36,164 nucleotides of DNA from Chitinophagaceae bacterium (lineage in GTDB: Bacteria > Bacteroidota > Bacteroidia > Chitinophagales > Chitinophagaceae), in the NCBI GenBank assembly GCA_025923075.1, contig JAICGN010000034.1, positions 1-36,164 of the forward strand, in the 5' to 3' direction. Within the stretch, counting starts at the first letter, position 1, and every line of letters starts with the position of its first letter. The notes beneath the pieces were generated by a model, which was not told where the DNA came from, did not search any database, and saw only the letters and a list, made by a program, of their open reading frames with translations. Positions 23,385-31,348 of this stretch are shown piece by piece. Made by a program: the position numbers and the translations under genes.

Positions 23385-24282
23385 ATTTTTTCATTATCGC
23401 CAAATCTTCTTTAGCACAATCAAGCGGGGTTTTGCCCTGGTAAGATTCCTGTTCGATAATATAGTGAACGTTCTTTGTATTCTTTCTTACAAAGTCGATC
23501 ACTTCTTTTACATTTACGATGCCGGTGCCAAGTATAGTACTTTCATACTTTTCATTGCCGCTGGTTGCTTTTATTTCGTCTTTCACATGAAGCGATGGAA
23601 AACGCGTAGGGTATTTTTTTACGACCTCAAAAGCATTTGCGCCGCCATTATACAAATTGCCAATATCGAGTTGTTGTATTACGAACCGCTCATCGGTATT
23701 AGCAAGTATGATGTCATATAAAGTTTCGCCATTTAGTTTTTCGCTGAATTCAAAATCATGATTATGATAGCCGAATTTCATTCCTGACTTGCTGCACAGT
23801 TCACCGCTTTTATTGAACACTTCCATAAAGCGAAGCAAGCCGTCACGGTCTTTACGGTACCGATTATCAAGTGAGGGACTAATAACATATTGCTGTCCCA
23901 TCGTGGCCGCATCCTCCACGGTATATTTCCATAGATCGGTAAATTGTTTTTTGGTTTCATCCCAATGTGGTGAACCCAATACTGTATGTCCGCTTGGCAT
24001 CTTCATTCCAAGGTCATCTAATATTTTTCTGAATTCAACAGGAGTGTAGCCATAAAATTTTCTATCCCGGTAATTCGCATGTTCAACATTTTTATATCCC
24101 ATTGCTGCCAGCTGCTTCAACGTGCCGAGAGGATCTTTTGTCATATCATCCCTTACTGAATAAAGTTGTATGCCGACCAGCTCACTATCGTTGCTATTGG
24201 CAAAAGACACCCGTGATAAAATTGAACTGCCAGCTAATGCAAACGCTGAATTTTTTAGAAATGTTCTGCGTGAATTGTTCAT
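23374..24282 (-). CDS. Tat-exported sugar-phosphate isomerase/epimerase-like TIM barrel protein
   Basis: A 302-residue exported protein. A Tat signal NSRRTFLKNSAFALAGSS leads into an AP-endonuclease-2-type TIM barrel (xylose isomerase-like). Features include GIQLYSVRDDM, the AAMGYKNVEHANY helix, GHTVLGSPHWDETKK, KFGYHNHDFEF, QQLDIGNLYNGG, LHVKDE and the final HYIIEQESYQG. The His/Glu/Asp residues of KFGYHNHDFEF, QLDIGN and LHVKDE are the usual metal-ligand places of this fold. Such secreted proteins in Bacteroidota often process sugar acids or inositol derivatives, but the substrate is not shown. The ATG at 24282 puts the RR motif at residues 5-6. The stop lies in a repeat. Confidence 0.85.
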   Translation of the reverse strand: MNNSRRTFLKNSAFALAGSSILSRVSFANSNDSELVGIQLYSVRDDMTKDPLGTLKQLAAMGYKNVEHANYRDRKFYGYTPVEFRKILDDLGMKMPSGHTVLGSPHWDETKKQFTDLWKYTVEDAATMGQQYVISPSLDNRYRKDRDGLLRFMEVFNKSGELCSKSGMKFGYHNHDFEFSEKLNGETLYDIILANTDERFVIQQLDIGNLYNGGANAFEVVKKYPTRFPSLHVKDEIKATSGNEKYESTILGTGIVNVKEVIDFVRKNTKNVHYIIEQESYQGKTPLDCAKEDLAIMKKWGY

Positions 24283-24401
24283 AATAAATAGTTTTTTTGA
24301 ATAGGGATTTAAGATAAGATTTTCCCGCGAATTTGGAGGCAGTGTTGAGAAATAATAAAGAAAGTATAAAAAGGTAATGTCTATCAGATGAGGGGTTTGA
24401 A

Positions 24402-24439
24402 CATAACAAGAGTTCATATCGCTTTATGGTATTGTTATG
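24402..24439. promoter_or_regulatory. Spaced 8-bp inverted repeat in a divergent intergenic region
   Basis: CATAACAA (24402-24409) and TTGTTATG (24432-24439) are perfect inverted repeats separated by 22 nt. They lie in the 242-nt gap between divergent genes (TIM barrel and FAS1). It might be an operator, but the AT-rich context makes chance plausible. Nothing else is recognised in this gap. Confidence 0.25.
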
Positions 24440-24524
24440 CTTTCAATAATTAGTATTTCCACGTCAGTAATAATGATTACATTACAGGTATTGCAGATCT
24501 TTCTCCGCATGTTAAATTTCATAA

Positions 24525-24941
24525 ATGTCGACTATTCTTCAAATTGCAAATGCAGACAGGAACTTAAGTACACTGATAAAAGGGTTAAAAGCAGCAGACC
24601 TCGAGGAAATATTAAATGGCATAGGGCCATTCACCATTTTTGCTCCCGTGAATTTTGCTTTTAGCAAATTGGCTCCCGCCGATTCATTTGAAGACATGAT
24701 CAGGGATGGTAATAAGACAAGGATGTCGGATATTATCACGTATCATGTTATTGCAGGAAAGAAAATGCTACGTGACTTTATCAATGGACAGAAATTGAAA
24801 ACGATCAATGGCAAAGATGTGGCCATCAGCGTAAAGGATGGGGAAGTACATATTAACGGCGCCAAGATACTTGCGAAAGACAGGCAGGGTTCAAACGGAA
24901 TAGTTCACTCCGTCGATACAGTTAATATCCCGGAGGTGTGA
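24525..24941 (+). CDS. Fasciclin (FAS1) domain protein without a signal peptide
   Basis: A 138-residue single FAS1 domain. Visible family motifs are LKAADLEEILNGIGPFTIFAPVNFAFSKL in the H1/FAS1 box 1, then YHVIAGKKMLRDF, LKTINGKDVAISVKDGEVHINGAKIL, and the H2-like GIVHSVDTVN. No hydrophobic N-terminus precedes the domain, so it seems cytoplasmic, although most FAS1 proteins are secreted adhesive or anchoring modules. The frame upstream (24437-24525) is hydrophobic but not in register. The next gene (24985) follows at 43 nt in the same direction. Confidence 0.85.
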   Translation: MSTILQIANADRNLSTLIKGLKAADLEEILNGIGPFTIFAPVNFAFSKLAPADSFEDMIRDGNKTRMSDIITYHVIAGKKMLRDFINGQKLKTINGKDVAISVKDGEVHINGAKILAKDRQGSNGIVHSVDTVNIPEV

Positions 24942-24984
24942 CTTTATTATTATTATTAAACAGTTTATAGAACTATTATAATAC

Positions 24985-25533
24985 ATGGAAAAAGAAACTA
25001 TTGTTCAGTTTGTAAGTTTTGAGACCCAGGGCGATAATAATGAATTTATTGCTCAATGGGATCAGTATTCAAAAGGAATGAATAAGAAACATCAAATCAG
25101 ATTGCAACAAGAAATTGGGAGTAAAAAGAAAGCGAAATATCTATCACAGCACTGGTGTTTTGATGATGATTTTAAATTTATTTTCAGAAAGGAAAGACGA
25201 TCTGCTCATTTTCCTGAAGTTGAAATGAGGGTGCGTCAATTGGGTGGATACACAACAATGCAGGTCGAGTGTAAACAGGATTCAGGAGAAGATGAGAGTA
25301 AAATTTTTGTATTTGTCACAAATCAGGGCGTCAACGTTGATGAGTGCAAACAACTTGCTCATTATCGTTACCTGAATATTTACAAAGCATATTTTGAAAG
25401 CTGCAATTATGATTGCATTCTTGAATTTTTTGTTGAAAATAGCAACACTGAAGAATTCATAGAGCAGTTAAGAGTACAAAACCGGCATATCGAATCGGGT
25501 ATGTATAAAGAATGCATATTACAAGTTGTTTGA
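24985..25533 (+). CDS. Conserved-looking protein, unknown function
   Basis: A 182-residue soluble protein, no signal peptide or membrane segments. It starts MEKETIVQFVSFETQ, contains basic and acidic patches (RLQQEIGSKKKAKYLSQHWC, FRKERRSAHFPEVEMRVRQLGG), a run of beta-strand-like segments (TTMQVECKQDSGEDESKIFVFVTNQG), and a C-terminal helix with EEFIEQLRVQNRHIESG. I do not recognise a family or catalytic motif. It follows the FAS1 gene at 43 nt and may share its transcript. Confidence 0.65.
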   Translation: MEKETIVQFVSFETQGDNNEFIAQWDQYSKGMNKKHQIRLQQEIGSKKKAKYLSQHWCFDDDFKFIFRKERRSAHFPEVEMRVRQLGGYTTMQVECKQDSGEDESKIFVFVTNQGVNVDECKQLAHYRYLNIYKAYFESCNYDCILEFFVENSNTEEFIEQLRVQNRHIESGMYKECILQVV

Positions 25534-25606
25534 TAAAGAGTACTGAAAAAAGTCAGCATTAACATTACCATATAAAGATATATTCTCAACTTCGAGGAAC
25601 TTTAGT

Positions 25607-25613
25607 TACCTTG
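25607..25613 (+). promoter_or_regulatory. Possible -7 box (TACCTTG) of the desaturase gene
   Basis: TACCTTG is the shortened form of TAnnTTTG and ends 43 nt before the ATG at 25656. An in-frame TTG at 25611 overlaps it, so translation from that TTG would require an upstream promoter. There is no clear -33 TTG. Confidence 0.35.
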
Positions 25614-25655
25614 TGGTCGTCAACAACGAAGTTCTTTACAATTTTAATTTGTCCG

Positions 25656-26417
25656 ATGTTAGTTATTCTTCTCGCCGTTTTGTGCCATTGGTACTTTTCT
25701 CTTTTCACACAAAGTTTTCTTCATCACCGATATGCTTCTCACAGGGCTTTTAGTATGAACAAATTCTGGGAACGTTTTTTTTACATGTTTGCTTACCTCG
25801 CGCAGGGCTCGTCTTATGTGAGTCCTAAAGTATATGCCATCATGCATCGTATGCATCATGCTTATACAGATACTGATAAAGATCCACATTCGCCAAGCTA
25901 TGATAAAAACATGCTTGCAATGATGTGGAATACCCGTGCGCTTACCACAAGTATTTATAAAGGAAATTTTATACCGGAAGACCGGTTTCTAAAAAACCTG
26001 CCAGAGTGGAATACACTTGATCGTTGGGGTCATTCATGGATGTCAAGAGTGATGTGGATCCTTATCTACGTTACTTTTTATATTTTGTTTGCTCCGTCAG
26101 CATGGTGGTTTTTGTTAATTCCGTTTCATATACTTACTGTACCCGTTCACGGTGCCATCATCAACTGGTTTGCTCATAAGTATGGTTCAATACATTTCAA
26201 ATTGAAGAATACGTCCCGCAATTTATTTCCAGTGGATATATTAATGTTAGGGGAGGGTTATCATAATAATCATCACAAAACGCCTTCTGCGGCCAATTTT
26301 GGGAAACGCTGGTTTGAACTTGATCCGATATACCCTATAATCCTTTTTTTTAACCGGTTAAAGATTATCCGCATCAGTAAAATTCCATTAGCTCAGCGAA
26401 CGCACGAAGAATTCTGA
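25656..26417 (+). CDS. Acyl-CoA/acyl-lipid fatty acid desaturase (delta-9 type)
   Basis: A membrane di-iron enzyme that inserts a cis double bond into fatty acyl chains, adjusting membrane fluidity. It is 253 residues from ATG 25656. The three histidine boxes are present: HHRYASH near residue 23 (HxxxxH), MHRMHH (HxxHH), and GEGYHNNHH (HxxHH). Hydrophobic pairs flank them. DTDKDPHSP and WFAHKYGSIHF are further family signs. The frame opens 15 codons upstream at a TTG; the ATG is preferred because it places the first box at the usual distance. It ends before a hairpin terminator shared with the converging GH172 gene. Confidence 0.9.
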   Translation: MLVILLAVLCHWYFSLFTQSFLHHRYASHRAFSMNKFWERFFYMFAYLAQGSSYVSPKVYAIMHRMHHAYTDTDKDPHSPSYDKNMLAMMWNTRALTTSIYKGNFIPEDRFLKNLPEWNTLDRWGHSWMSRVMWILIYVTFYILFAPSAWWFLLIPFHILTVPVHGAIINWFAHKYGSIHFKLKNTSRNLFPVDILMLGEGYHNNHHKTPSAANFGKRWFELDPIYPIILFFNRLKIIRISKIPLAQRTHEEF

Positions 26418-26473
26418 CGGAATCCCATGCATTCAATTCATCGGGAATGATACATCATTGAAAATAGTTTTGA

Positions 26474-26493
26474 TGATCGATGTATATCGATCA
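26474..26493. terminator. Bidirectional terminator between converging genes
   Basis: TGATCGAT-GTAT-ATCGATCA is a perfect 8-bp stem with a 4-nt loop in the 77-nt gap between the desaturase and GH172 genes. It is flanked by AATCAATTTATTT on the right. Confidence 0.5.
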
Positions 26494-26494
26494 A

Positions 26495-27658
26495 TCAATT
26501 TATTTCCAATTCATTTTTTGACGGCAGTTTTGGAAAGCTGTGATGCGGTTCGGTTTGATACCAAAAAACAACCGAACTGATATCGGATTCCTGCACAAGG
26601 TACCTGCCACCGCTTCTCCAGCCCAGATCCTGTATTGTTACTCTTAGATTTTTTTCAAAACGAATTGGATCCATTATGTGCCATCGGTACATTCCAAATC
26701 GTTGCATTATATTATAATGCCCGTCCCCATCAATAACCTGGTGAAGACCCGCATAAGCTGTTGAAAATTCTGTATAGTCAACAACGTCAACACCAGCAGC
26801 GTTTTTCTTTCGCGTATCAAAATCATAGGAGCCGCAGAAATAATCTTCGGTACCCGTTCCATTAATCGTTGGAAACTTTGTATCACCATCCATGTAGAAT
26901 TTTATTTCACCTTCACCCCACCAGCCATTGTTGTGCACTCCCCAGGCCATGTAAGTGCCAACATAATGCCCTTTCCCTTCGATGTTATCAATTATGGTAC
27001 ACACACCATCCTTCACTCTGTTGCTCCTCCTGTATTGCGCATGAAAATAAGCGGCGTCATCTGGCACCGTGGTAAGTGTGTAATCAACCTGGTAATACAA
27101 AGTCATATTTTCCACGTTAATATTTGTCATGGTGATCCTGCATTTTTTTCTGAATGGCATGACCCAATAGCAATTAAATGCGCTGCCGGGATTTATTGTT
27201 ACCGCCAAAGAATTAAGATGCGAGTAACCGCCCCAGCCGGCGCCAAAAAAATCACCAACAGGAACCTCGACTGACGGCTCTGTTTCATCATCCCAATAAA
27301 AACGGAGAATAGAAAAACGCCAGTTGCCCGTTGGTGTCATCCATATGTGTTGAATCGCACCAGGCCCTGTGATCTCAGCCATTGTGAAAGTTTCACCCGG
27401 TTTAACAATAATATATGGGTTGACTTTCCATCCTTGTCCAAGTTCTCTTGCCGCATTTTTGGCGTTGCCATTCTCCAATGTAGCCATGCCACCTTTGCCC
27501 GGCTCACCAGTTAAATTTTCAGGACTTATTGATCTTGTTTTTGCATCGCTTAACCGGAACAGATTTCCCAGGCTTATATCAAGACCATTGAATTTTTCTT
27601 GTTTTTGTGCCGATGCAAATGTTGGTATAAAAACAATTGCAAGAAATAATTTTCTCAT
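26495..27658 (-). CDS. DUF2961 (GH172-family) secreted glycoside hydrolase-like protein
   Basis: A 387-residue secreted protein with signal MRKLFLAIVFIPTFASAQ. The mature part matches DUF2961, now known as glycoside hydrolase family 172, which includes enzymes acting on fructofuranose- and arabinofuranose-type linkages. Signs are ITGPGAIQHIWMT near the front, FYWDDETEPSVEVPVGDFFG, then the segment FYMDGDTKFPTINGTGTEDYF, and FGMYRWHIMDPIRF. The repeated beta-strand layout fits its jelly-roll fold. It is an isolated gene with an upstream palindrome array. No SusC/SusD pair or other carbohydrate genes surround it, so the substrate is open. Confidence 0.88.
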   Translation of the reverse strand: MRKLFLAIVFIPTFASAQKQEKFNGLDISLGNLFRLSDAKTRSISPENLTGEPGKGGMATLENGNAKNAARELGQGWKVNPYIIVKPGETFTMAEITGPGAIQHIWMTPTGNWRFSILRFYWDDETEPSVEVPVGDFFGAGWGGYSHLNSLAVTINPGSAFNCYWVMPFRKKCRITMTNINVENMTLYYQVDYTLTTVPDDAAYFHAQYRRSNRVKDGVCTIIDNIEGKGHYVGTYMAWGVHNNGWWGEGEIKFYMDGDTKFPTINGTGTEDYFCGSYDFDTRKKNAAGVDVVDYTEFSTAYAGLHQVIDGDGHYNIMQRFGMYRWHIMDPIRFEKNLRVTIQDLGWRSGGRYLVQESDISSVVFWYQTEPHHSFPKLPSKNELEIN

Positions 27659-27757
27659 ATGGTTAATTTTTCGTTGTTGAGAAAGTTAAGGAATAATCTA
27701 TTGAAGAGAAATGATTTCTATTAATGGGCGATCCGGCATGCGCGCTTAAAATCTGCA

Positions 27758-27828
27758 CGTCTCCGTAGGAGACGAAGATTTATAGAACGGCATTTATGAT
27801 AAGAATTCAACTCCTATTGGAGTTGAAT
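27758..27828. repeat. Two perfect palindromes in the intergenic region upstream of the GH172 gene
   Basis: CGTCTCC-GTA-GGAGACG (27758-27774) and ATTCAACTCC-TATT-GGAGTTGAAT (27805-27828) lie 30 nt apart. They are preceded and followed by AT-rich sequence with a further CTCTTACGGAGG motif (about 27862). The set resembles interspersed palindromic repeats of this phylum. They may affect transcription of the minus-strand gene that starts at 27658 or terminate readthrough from 28756-27917. Confidence 0.6.
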
Positions 27829-27916
27829 GGCTAAAAAAAATTATTTCCATAAATAGTAAACTCTTACGGAGGTAAGTAGTATATCCAAAACGTTTATTTT
27901 TTTAAGAATAACCTCT

Positions 27917-28756
27917 TTATTTGAATATTCTCGCAAAAAAAGCTTTCATGTCATTCCATGATGCACTGTCGGCAGCGGCATTATATTCAATTGGCATATT
28001 GAATTTTTTACCCATTTCAGTTGCATCAGGATTCGTAAAGGCATGTGTGGCGCCGGGATAAGATTTAAAGGTGTATGATTTGCCAATTGAATCCATTTGT
28101 TTTTTAAACGGGGCCACTTCGGCATTTACAAAATCATCGTTTTCACCATGACAAACAAGTATCTCTGCTTTTGTAAGATTTTTATCTGCAGGTGTCCCTA
28201 AAAGACTTCCATGAAAACTTACCACGCCATTCAGGGGCTCACCCATCCGTGCAAAATTCAACAACATACCTCCGCCAAAGCAATAGCCAATGCCTGCGAT
28301 TTTACTTTGATCTACATTGGGATTTTTTTTCAATTCCTCCAATGCCATATCAAAATGTTTTTTAGCCATTGCAGGATTCTGATAAAAAGGCATCGCAAGG
28401 GCCTGAGCGGCGCCGGGATCATTTCCCATTTTGCCATTCCCATACATATCAACGGCCATAGCAATGTAACCCATTTCTGCAAGCATGTTTGCACGGCGTT
28501 TTGCATAATCATTTAATCCCCACCATTCATGTATTACCAGAACAGCAGGACGTTTGCCCTCGACATTCTCATCATACACAACATAGCTTTGCATCCTGAG
28601 GCTGTCAACAGTGTAACTAACTGTTTCCTGTTTTAATTTCGGTGCTTTTATTTCGGTTGTAGTGTTGTCGTCAGTCGTAGTGTCAGTACTGTTACAAGAG
28701 TACATGAGAACAATTAATGCAACACTGTAAACAAATCGTGGTGTGTAGCGTTTCAT
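27917..28756 (-). CDS. Dienelactone hydrolase family lipoprotein
   Basis: A 279-residue exported alpha/beta-hydrolase. The signal ends at lipobox LMYSC (Cys21), followed by a Thr/Asp-rich linker. The hydrolase domain has the dienelactone-hydrolase signature: VLVIHEWWGLND near residue 73, MAVDMYGNGKMGNDPG, and nucleophile elbow GIGYCFGGG with Cys159. The acid lies in VCHGENDDFV (Asp207 or Asp208), and the catalytic His238 is in PGATHAF. The Cys nucleophile is typical of this family. Substrate is unknown. It is divergent from the alpha/beta-hydrolase lipoprotein gene at 28857. Confidence 0.9.
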   Translation of the reverse strand: MKRYTPRFVYSVALIVLMYSCNSTDTTTDDNTTTEIKAPKLKQETVSYTVDSLRMQSYVVYDENVEGKRPAVLVIHEWWGLNDYAKRRANMLAEMGYIAMAVDMYGNGKMGNDPGAAQALAMPFYQNPAMAKKHFDMALEELKKNPNVDQSKIAGIGYCFGGGMLLNFARMGEPLNGVVSFHGSLLGTPADKNLTKAEILVCHGENDDFVNAEVAPFKKQMDSIGKSYTFKSYPGATHAFTNPDATEMGKKFNMPIEYNAAADSASWNDMKAFFARIFK

Positions 28757-28856
28757 ATCGTTTGGTTTAATTTTTTAAGGAGTATTAAAGGTCATTAATT
28801 ATTTTTTACCGCCAAAGGATTTATTGCCTACAATTTGTTTTCATAACTTCATTTTT

Positions 28857-29732
28857 ATGAAGGCATATTTATTCTTTCCAATCCTGGCAATTGTTTTATT
28901 TTCCTGTAACACTTATGCTGACAAAAAAGACAATGCCAATATAAAAATTAATGATGTTTCGATTGTATATGATCAATGTGGCAAAGGGGATACAACCTTG
29001 CTTTTTATTCATGGCTGGTGTATAAATAAAGAGTATTGGGACGATCAATTAAAACATTTCTGTGAGAAGTATAAAGTGGTAGCACTTGATCTGCCAGGAT
29101 TTGGCGGATCCGGTAAAAATAGAACCGAATGGACCTTTGAGCAATACACTGATGACATTCTTGAATTCATCAGGGCTGAAAAATTGAAAAATGTAATTCT
29201 GATTGGCCATTCCATGTCAGGCGATATTTTACTATTGATGGGTGCCAAATACCCGGAAGAAGTGATCGGTATCGTGGGAATTGATAATCTCAAAAAACCG
29301 GGGTCAGAATTTTCGGAAGAAGAGAAGAGAGATATCGAAAGTTTTTTTAGTATGATGGACAGCAGCTTTTCAGGAACAGTCGAAGGGTATACCAAAGCGA
29401 ATCTTTTTCCGCGAGCTGCGGATACCGTATATGTAAATCGTGTGATTAAAGATTTTAAGATGAATGATTCTGTTATTGCAATAAAAGTATTGCGTTCGTT
29501 GCTCGCTATTTCGCAAAAGGAAAGAGATATGATGCAACAATTGAAGCATACACTTTATCTTGTAAACAGCGACCCAGACTCAACTCATATTGACTCATTG
29601 CAAAAATATTGTAAGGCGTCTGCAGAAGTTGTTTATGTTCACGGGACGGGACATTACCCGATGATTGAAAAATCCGCTGAGTTTAATGCGGCTCTTGAAA
29701 ACGTGATCAGTATGATCGGGAATAAACAATAA
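28857..29732 (+). CDS. Alpha/beta hydrolase lipoprotein
   Basis: A 291-residue exported serine hydrolase. MKAYLFFPILAIVLFSC gives a lipobox with Cys17. The core has TLLFIHGWCINKEYWDDQ (oxyanion HG), LDLPGFGGSG, and the nucleophile elbow GHSMSG with Ser119. The acid is probably in the NSDPDSTH region, and the catalytic His lies in HGTGHYPMIE. The upstream in-frame TTG (28824) was rejected because the ATG begins a proper lipoprotein signal. The double-VOC gene starts 13 nt after the stop, so the two are likely co-transcribed. Confidence 0.85.
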   Translation: MKAYLFFPILAIVLFSCNTYADKKDNANIKINDVSIVYDQCGKGDTTLLFIHGWCINKEYWDDQLKHFCEKYKVVALDLPGFGGSGKNRTEWTFEQYTDDILEFIRAEKLKNVILIGHSMSGDILLLMGAKYPEEVIGIVGIDNLKKPGSEFSEEEKRDIESFFSMMDSSFSGTVEGYTKANLFPRAADTVYVNRVIKDFKMNDSVIAIKVLRSLLAISQKERDMMQQLKHTLYLVNSDPDSTHIDSLQKYCKASAEVVYVHGTGHYPMIEKSAEFNAALENVISMIGNKQ

Positions 29733-29745
29733 TTAAAAAATTGAT

Positions 29746-30561
29746 ATGGCAAATAAAACGTTAATCACGGCTATTTTTTTGTTTTTATTTCTTCCGGGGT
29801 TTTCTCAATCAAAACTTGGCAACGTCGCCTGTGTGTACGTTACTTCGCCAAACCTTGATTCTTCCGTTGCTCTATATGAAAAAATAGGTTTTCCAAAGAT
29901 TGCTTCAAGTACAATTCCAGTTCCATGGGCGCAGGTAACGGATGGCAGCTTATTAATTATGATGAGGGAAGATACGGTTCAGTATCTTGGTCTTACCTAT
30001 TATGCAACGGATATTGAAAAAGCGGTGACACAATTAGAAAAAGATGGGATACAGTTTACACAAAAACCAAAAAAAACTGATACGATCAAAAGGTATTATT
30101 TCAAATCACCTGATGGATTAAATATAATGCTTGCTTCCAATGTGGGCGCATTTAAACAGCCAACAGGAACAACAATGCTGAACATGAATCCCATTGCCCT
30201 TCAATCGGAAGATAAATACCCTAACAAGGAATGCGGAGCCTTTGGAGAATTTTGTCACCCGGTTACTGATTTGAATAAATCGATCGAGTATTGGAAAAAA
30301 CTGGGGTTTGAAGTGACGACACAAATGGCTGCGCCCTATCCCTGGGCAGTCCTTTCTGATGGGTTGATGTTGATCGGTTTGCATCAAACGAAGAACTTCA
30401 GTTATCCTGCCGTGACCTATTTTGGATTGAATACAGACAAAAGAGTACAGCAGTTAAAACAAAAGGGAATAAAGAATATCAGGCAATTTATCGGGAATAA
30501 TAATGTAGTGCTTACGACATGGGAAGGGCTTCACTTCTTTTTGTTTTCGTACGGGATGTAA
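29746..30561 (+). CDS. Exported protein with two VOC (glyoxalase/bleomycin-resistance) domains
   Basis: A 271-residue protein with a signal peptide (LITAIFLFLFLPGFSQS). It contains two vicinal-oxygen-chelate units. The first covers about residues 22-130 (NVACVYVTSPNLDSSVALYEKIGFPK ... KRYYFKSPDGLNIMLAS). The second covers about 155-270 (FCHPVTDLNKSIEYWKKLGFEV ... VVLTTWEGLHFFLFSYG). VOC proteins are metal enzymes or binders of small molecules; metal ligands are not all obvious here. Export to the envelope is less usual for the family. It forms a probable two-gene operon with the preceding hydrolase. Confidence 0.82.
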   Translation: MANKTLITAIFLFLFLPGFSQSKLGNVACVYVTSPNLDSSVALYEKIGFPKIASSTIPVPWAQVTDGSLLIMMREDTVQYLGLTYYATDIEKAVTQLEKDGIQFTQKPKKTDTIKRYYFKSPDGLNIMLASNVGAFKQPTGTTMLNMNPIALQSEDKYPNKECGAFGEFCHPVTDLNKSIEYWKKLGFEVTTQMAAPYPWAVLSDGLMLIGLHQTKNFSYPAVTYFGLNTDKRVQQLKQKGIKNIRQFIGNNNVVLTTWEGLHFFLFSYGM

Positions 30562-30643
30562 GGATAAGCTGTTGCTTTCTTTCACTGCTTCCAACTCAAT
30601 TTAACCCTTCATTTTGTTAACGAATTCTTTAGCTTCCATCCTA

Positions 30644-30651
30644 TATATTTG
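30644..30651 (+). promoter_or_regulatory. -7 box (TATATTTG) of the FKBP gene
   Basis: TATATTTG is a perfect TAnnTTTG match 17 nt before the ATG at 30669. The nearest TTG (30614-30616) is 27 nt away, longer than usual, so the -33 element is uncertain. Confidence 0.45.
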
Positions 30652-30668
30652 CCGAAATTTTAAAATTA

Positions 30669-31160
30669 ATGAAGTGGATTTTTGGCGTTTTGTGCTCTGT
30701 GATTCTGCTATCATCTTGTTCCAAGGACGATGATATTTGTAATTATGATGCTTGTGCAGTAGCTGCCCCGGCTTCTGAAGTTAGCCAATTGGAAGCCTAC
30801 CTGTCCTCCTCCACAACTACTGCTACCAGGCATTGCAGTGGCATGTATTATACCATTGATGCCGCAGGTTCTGGTAATACGCCCACCATTTGCTCTACCG
30901 TCGGCGTAAAATATAAAGGCCAATTGACGAACGGAAATGTATTCGATCAATCTACTGTGCCCGTTAGTTTCCAGCTGAATGGCCTGATAGAAGCCTGGAA
31001 AAAAGGAATACCACTGATCAAGCCGGGAGGAAAAGTTAAGTTGTATTGTCCCCCATCACTTGCGTATGGTAGTCAGGAGATCAGGGACGGGTCAGGCAAT
31101 GTTGTTATTCCAGCGAATTCCATACTTGTTTTTGAAGTTGAGCTGATAAGCGTTTTTTGA
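30669..31160 (+). CDS. FKBP-type peptidyl-prolyl isomerase lipoprotein
   Basis: A 163-residue lipoprotein that should catalyse proline isomerisation of envelope proteins. The signal ends at LLSSC with Cys17. Then a Cys-containing linker (CNYDACAVAA) and an FKBP domain follow: VGVKYKGQLTNGNVFDQST, VSFQLNGLIEAWKKGIPLIKPGGKVKLYCPPSLAYGSQ, and IPANSILVFEVELISVF. These are the classic FKBP sequence blocks. Extra cysteines (C24, C28 and others) might form disulfides after export. A perfect -7 box sits directly upstream. Confidence 0.92.
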   Translation: MKWIFGVLCSVILLSSCSKDDDICNYDACAVAAPASEVSQLEAYLSSSTTTATRHCSGMYYTIDAAGSGNTPTICSTVGVKYKGQLTNGNVFDQSTVPVSFQLNGLIEAWKKGIPLIKPGGKVKLYCPPSLAYGSQEIRDGSGNVVIPANSILVFEVELISVF

Positions 31161-31314
31161 TTCTTGAAGAATAGATCTTTACTAATTAGAATCAGTTCAC
31201 AGCCGTTTCGTAACGAGTTAGCGATTTTCTTTTTACTGCCAGGGCTGCATGAAAATGTGTGAATTATATAAGCATTACATAAAAATTTGTAACAATTATG
31301 TTGGCAAACGCATT

Positions 31315-31321
31315 TATCTTG
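31315..31321 (+). promoter_or_regulatory. Possible -7 box (TATCTTG) of the histidine kinase gene
   Basis: TATCTTG ends 27 nt before the ATG at 31349. TTG triplets lie 11 and 25 nt upstream, neither at the ideal distance, so this is weak support only. Confidence 0.3.
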
Positions 31322-31348
31322 CCCGGACTTCACTAAAACTCATTCGAG

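Noticed and set aside
24437-24524. Hydrophobic frame just upstream of FAS1 that might be a frameshifted signal peptide
   Set aside because: It is out of register with FAS1, has no cleavage-like end, and is AT-rich in a way that gives hydrophobic codons by chance. Comparison with relatives would settle it.
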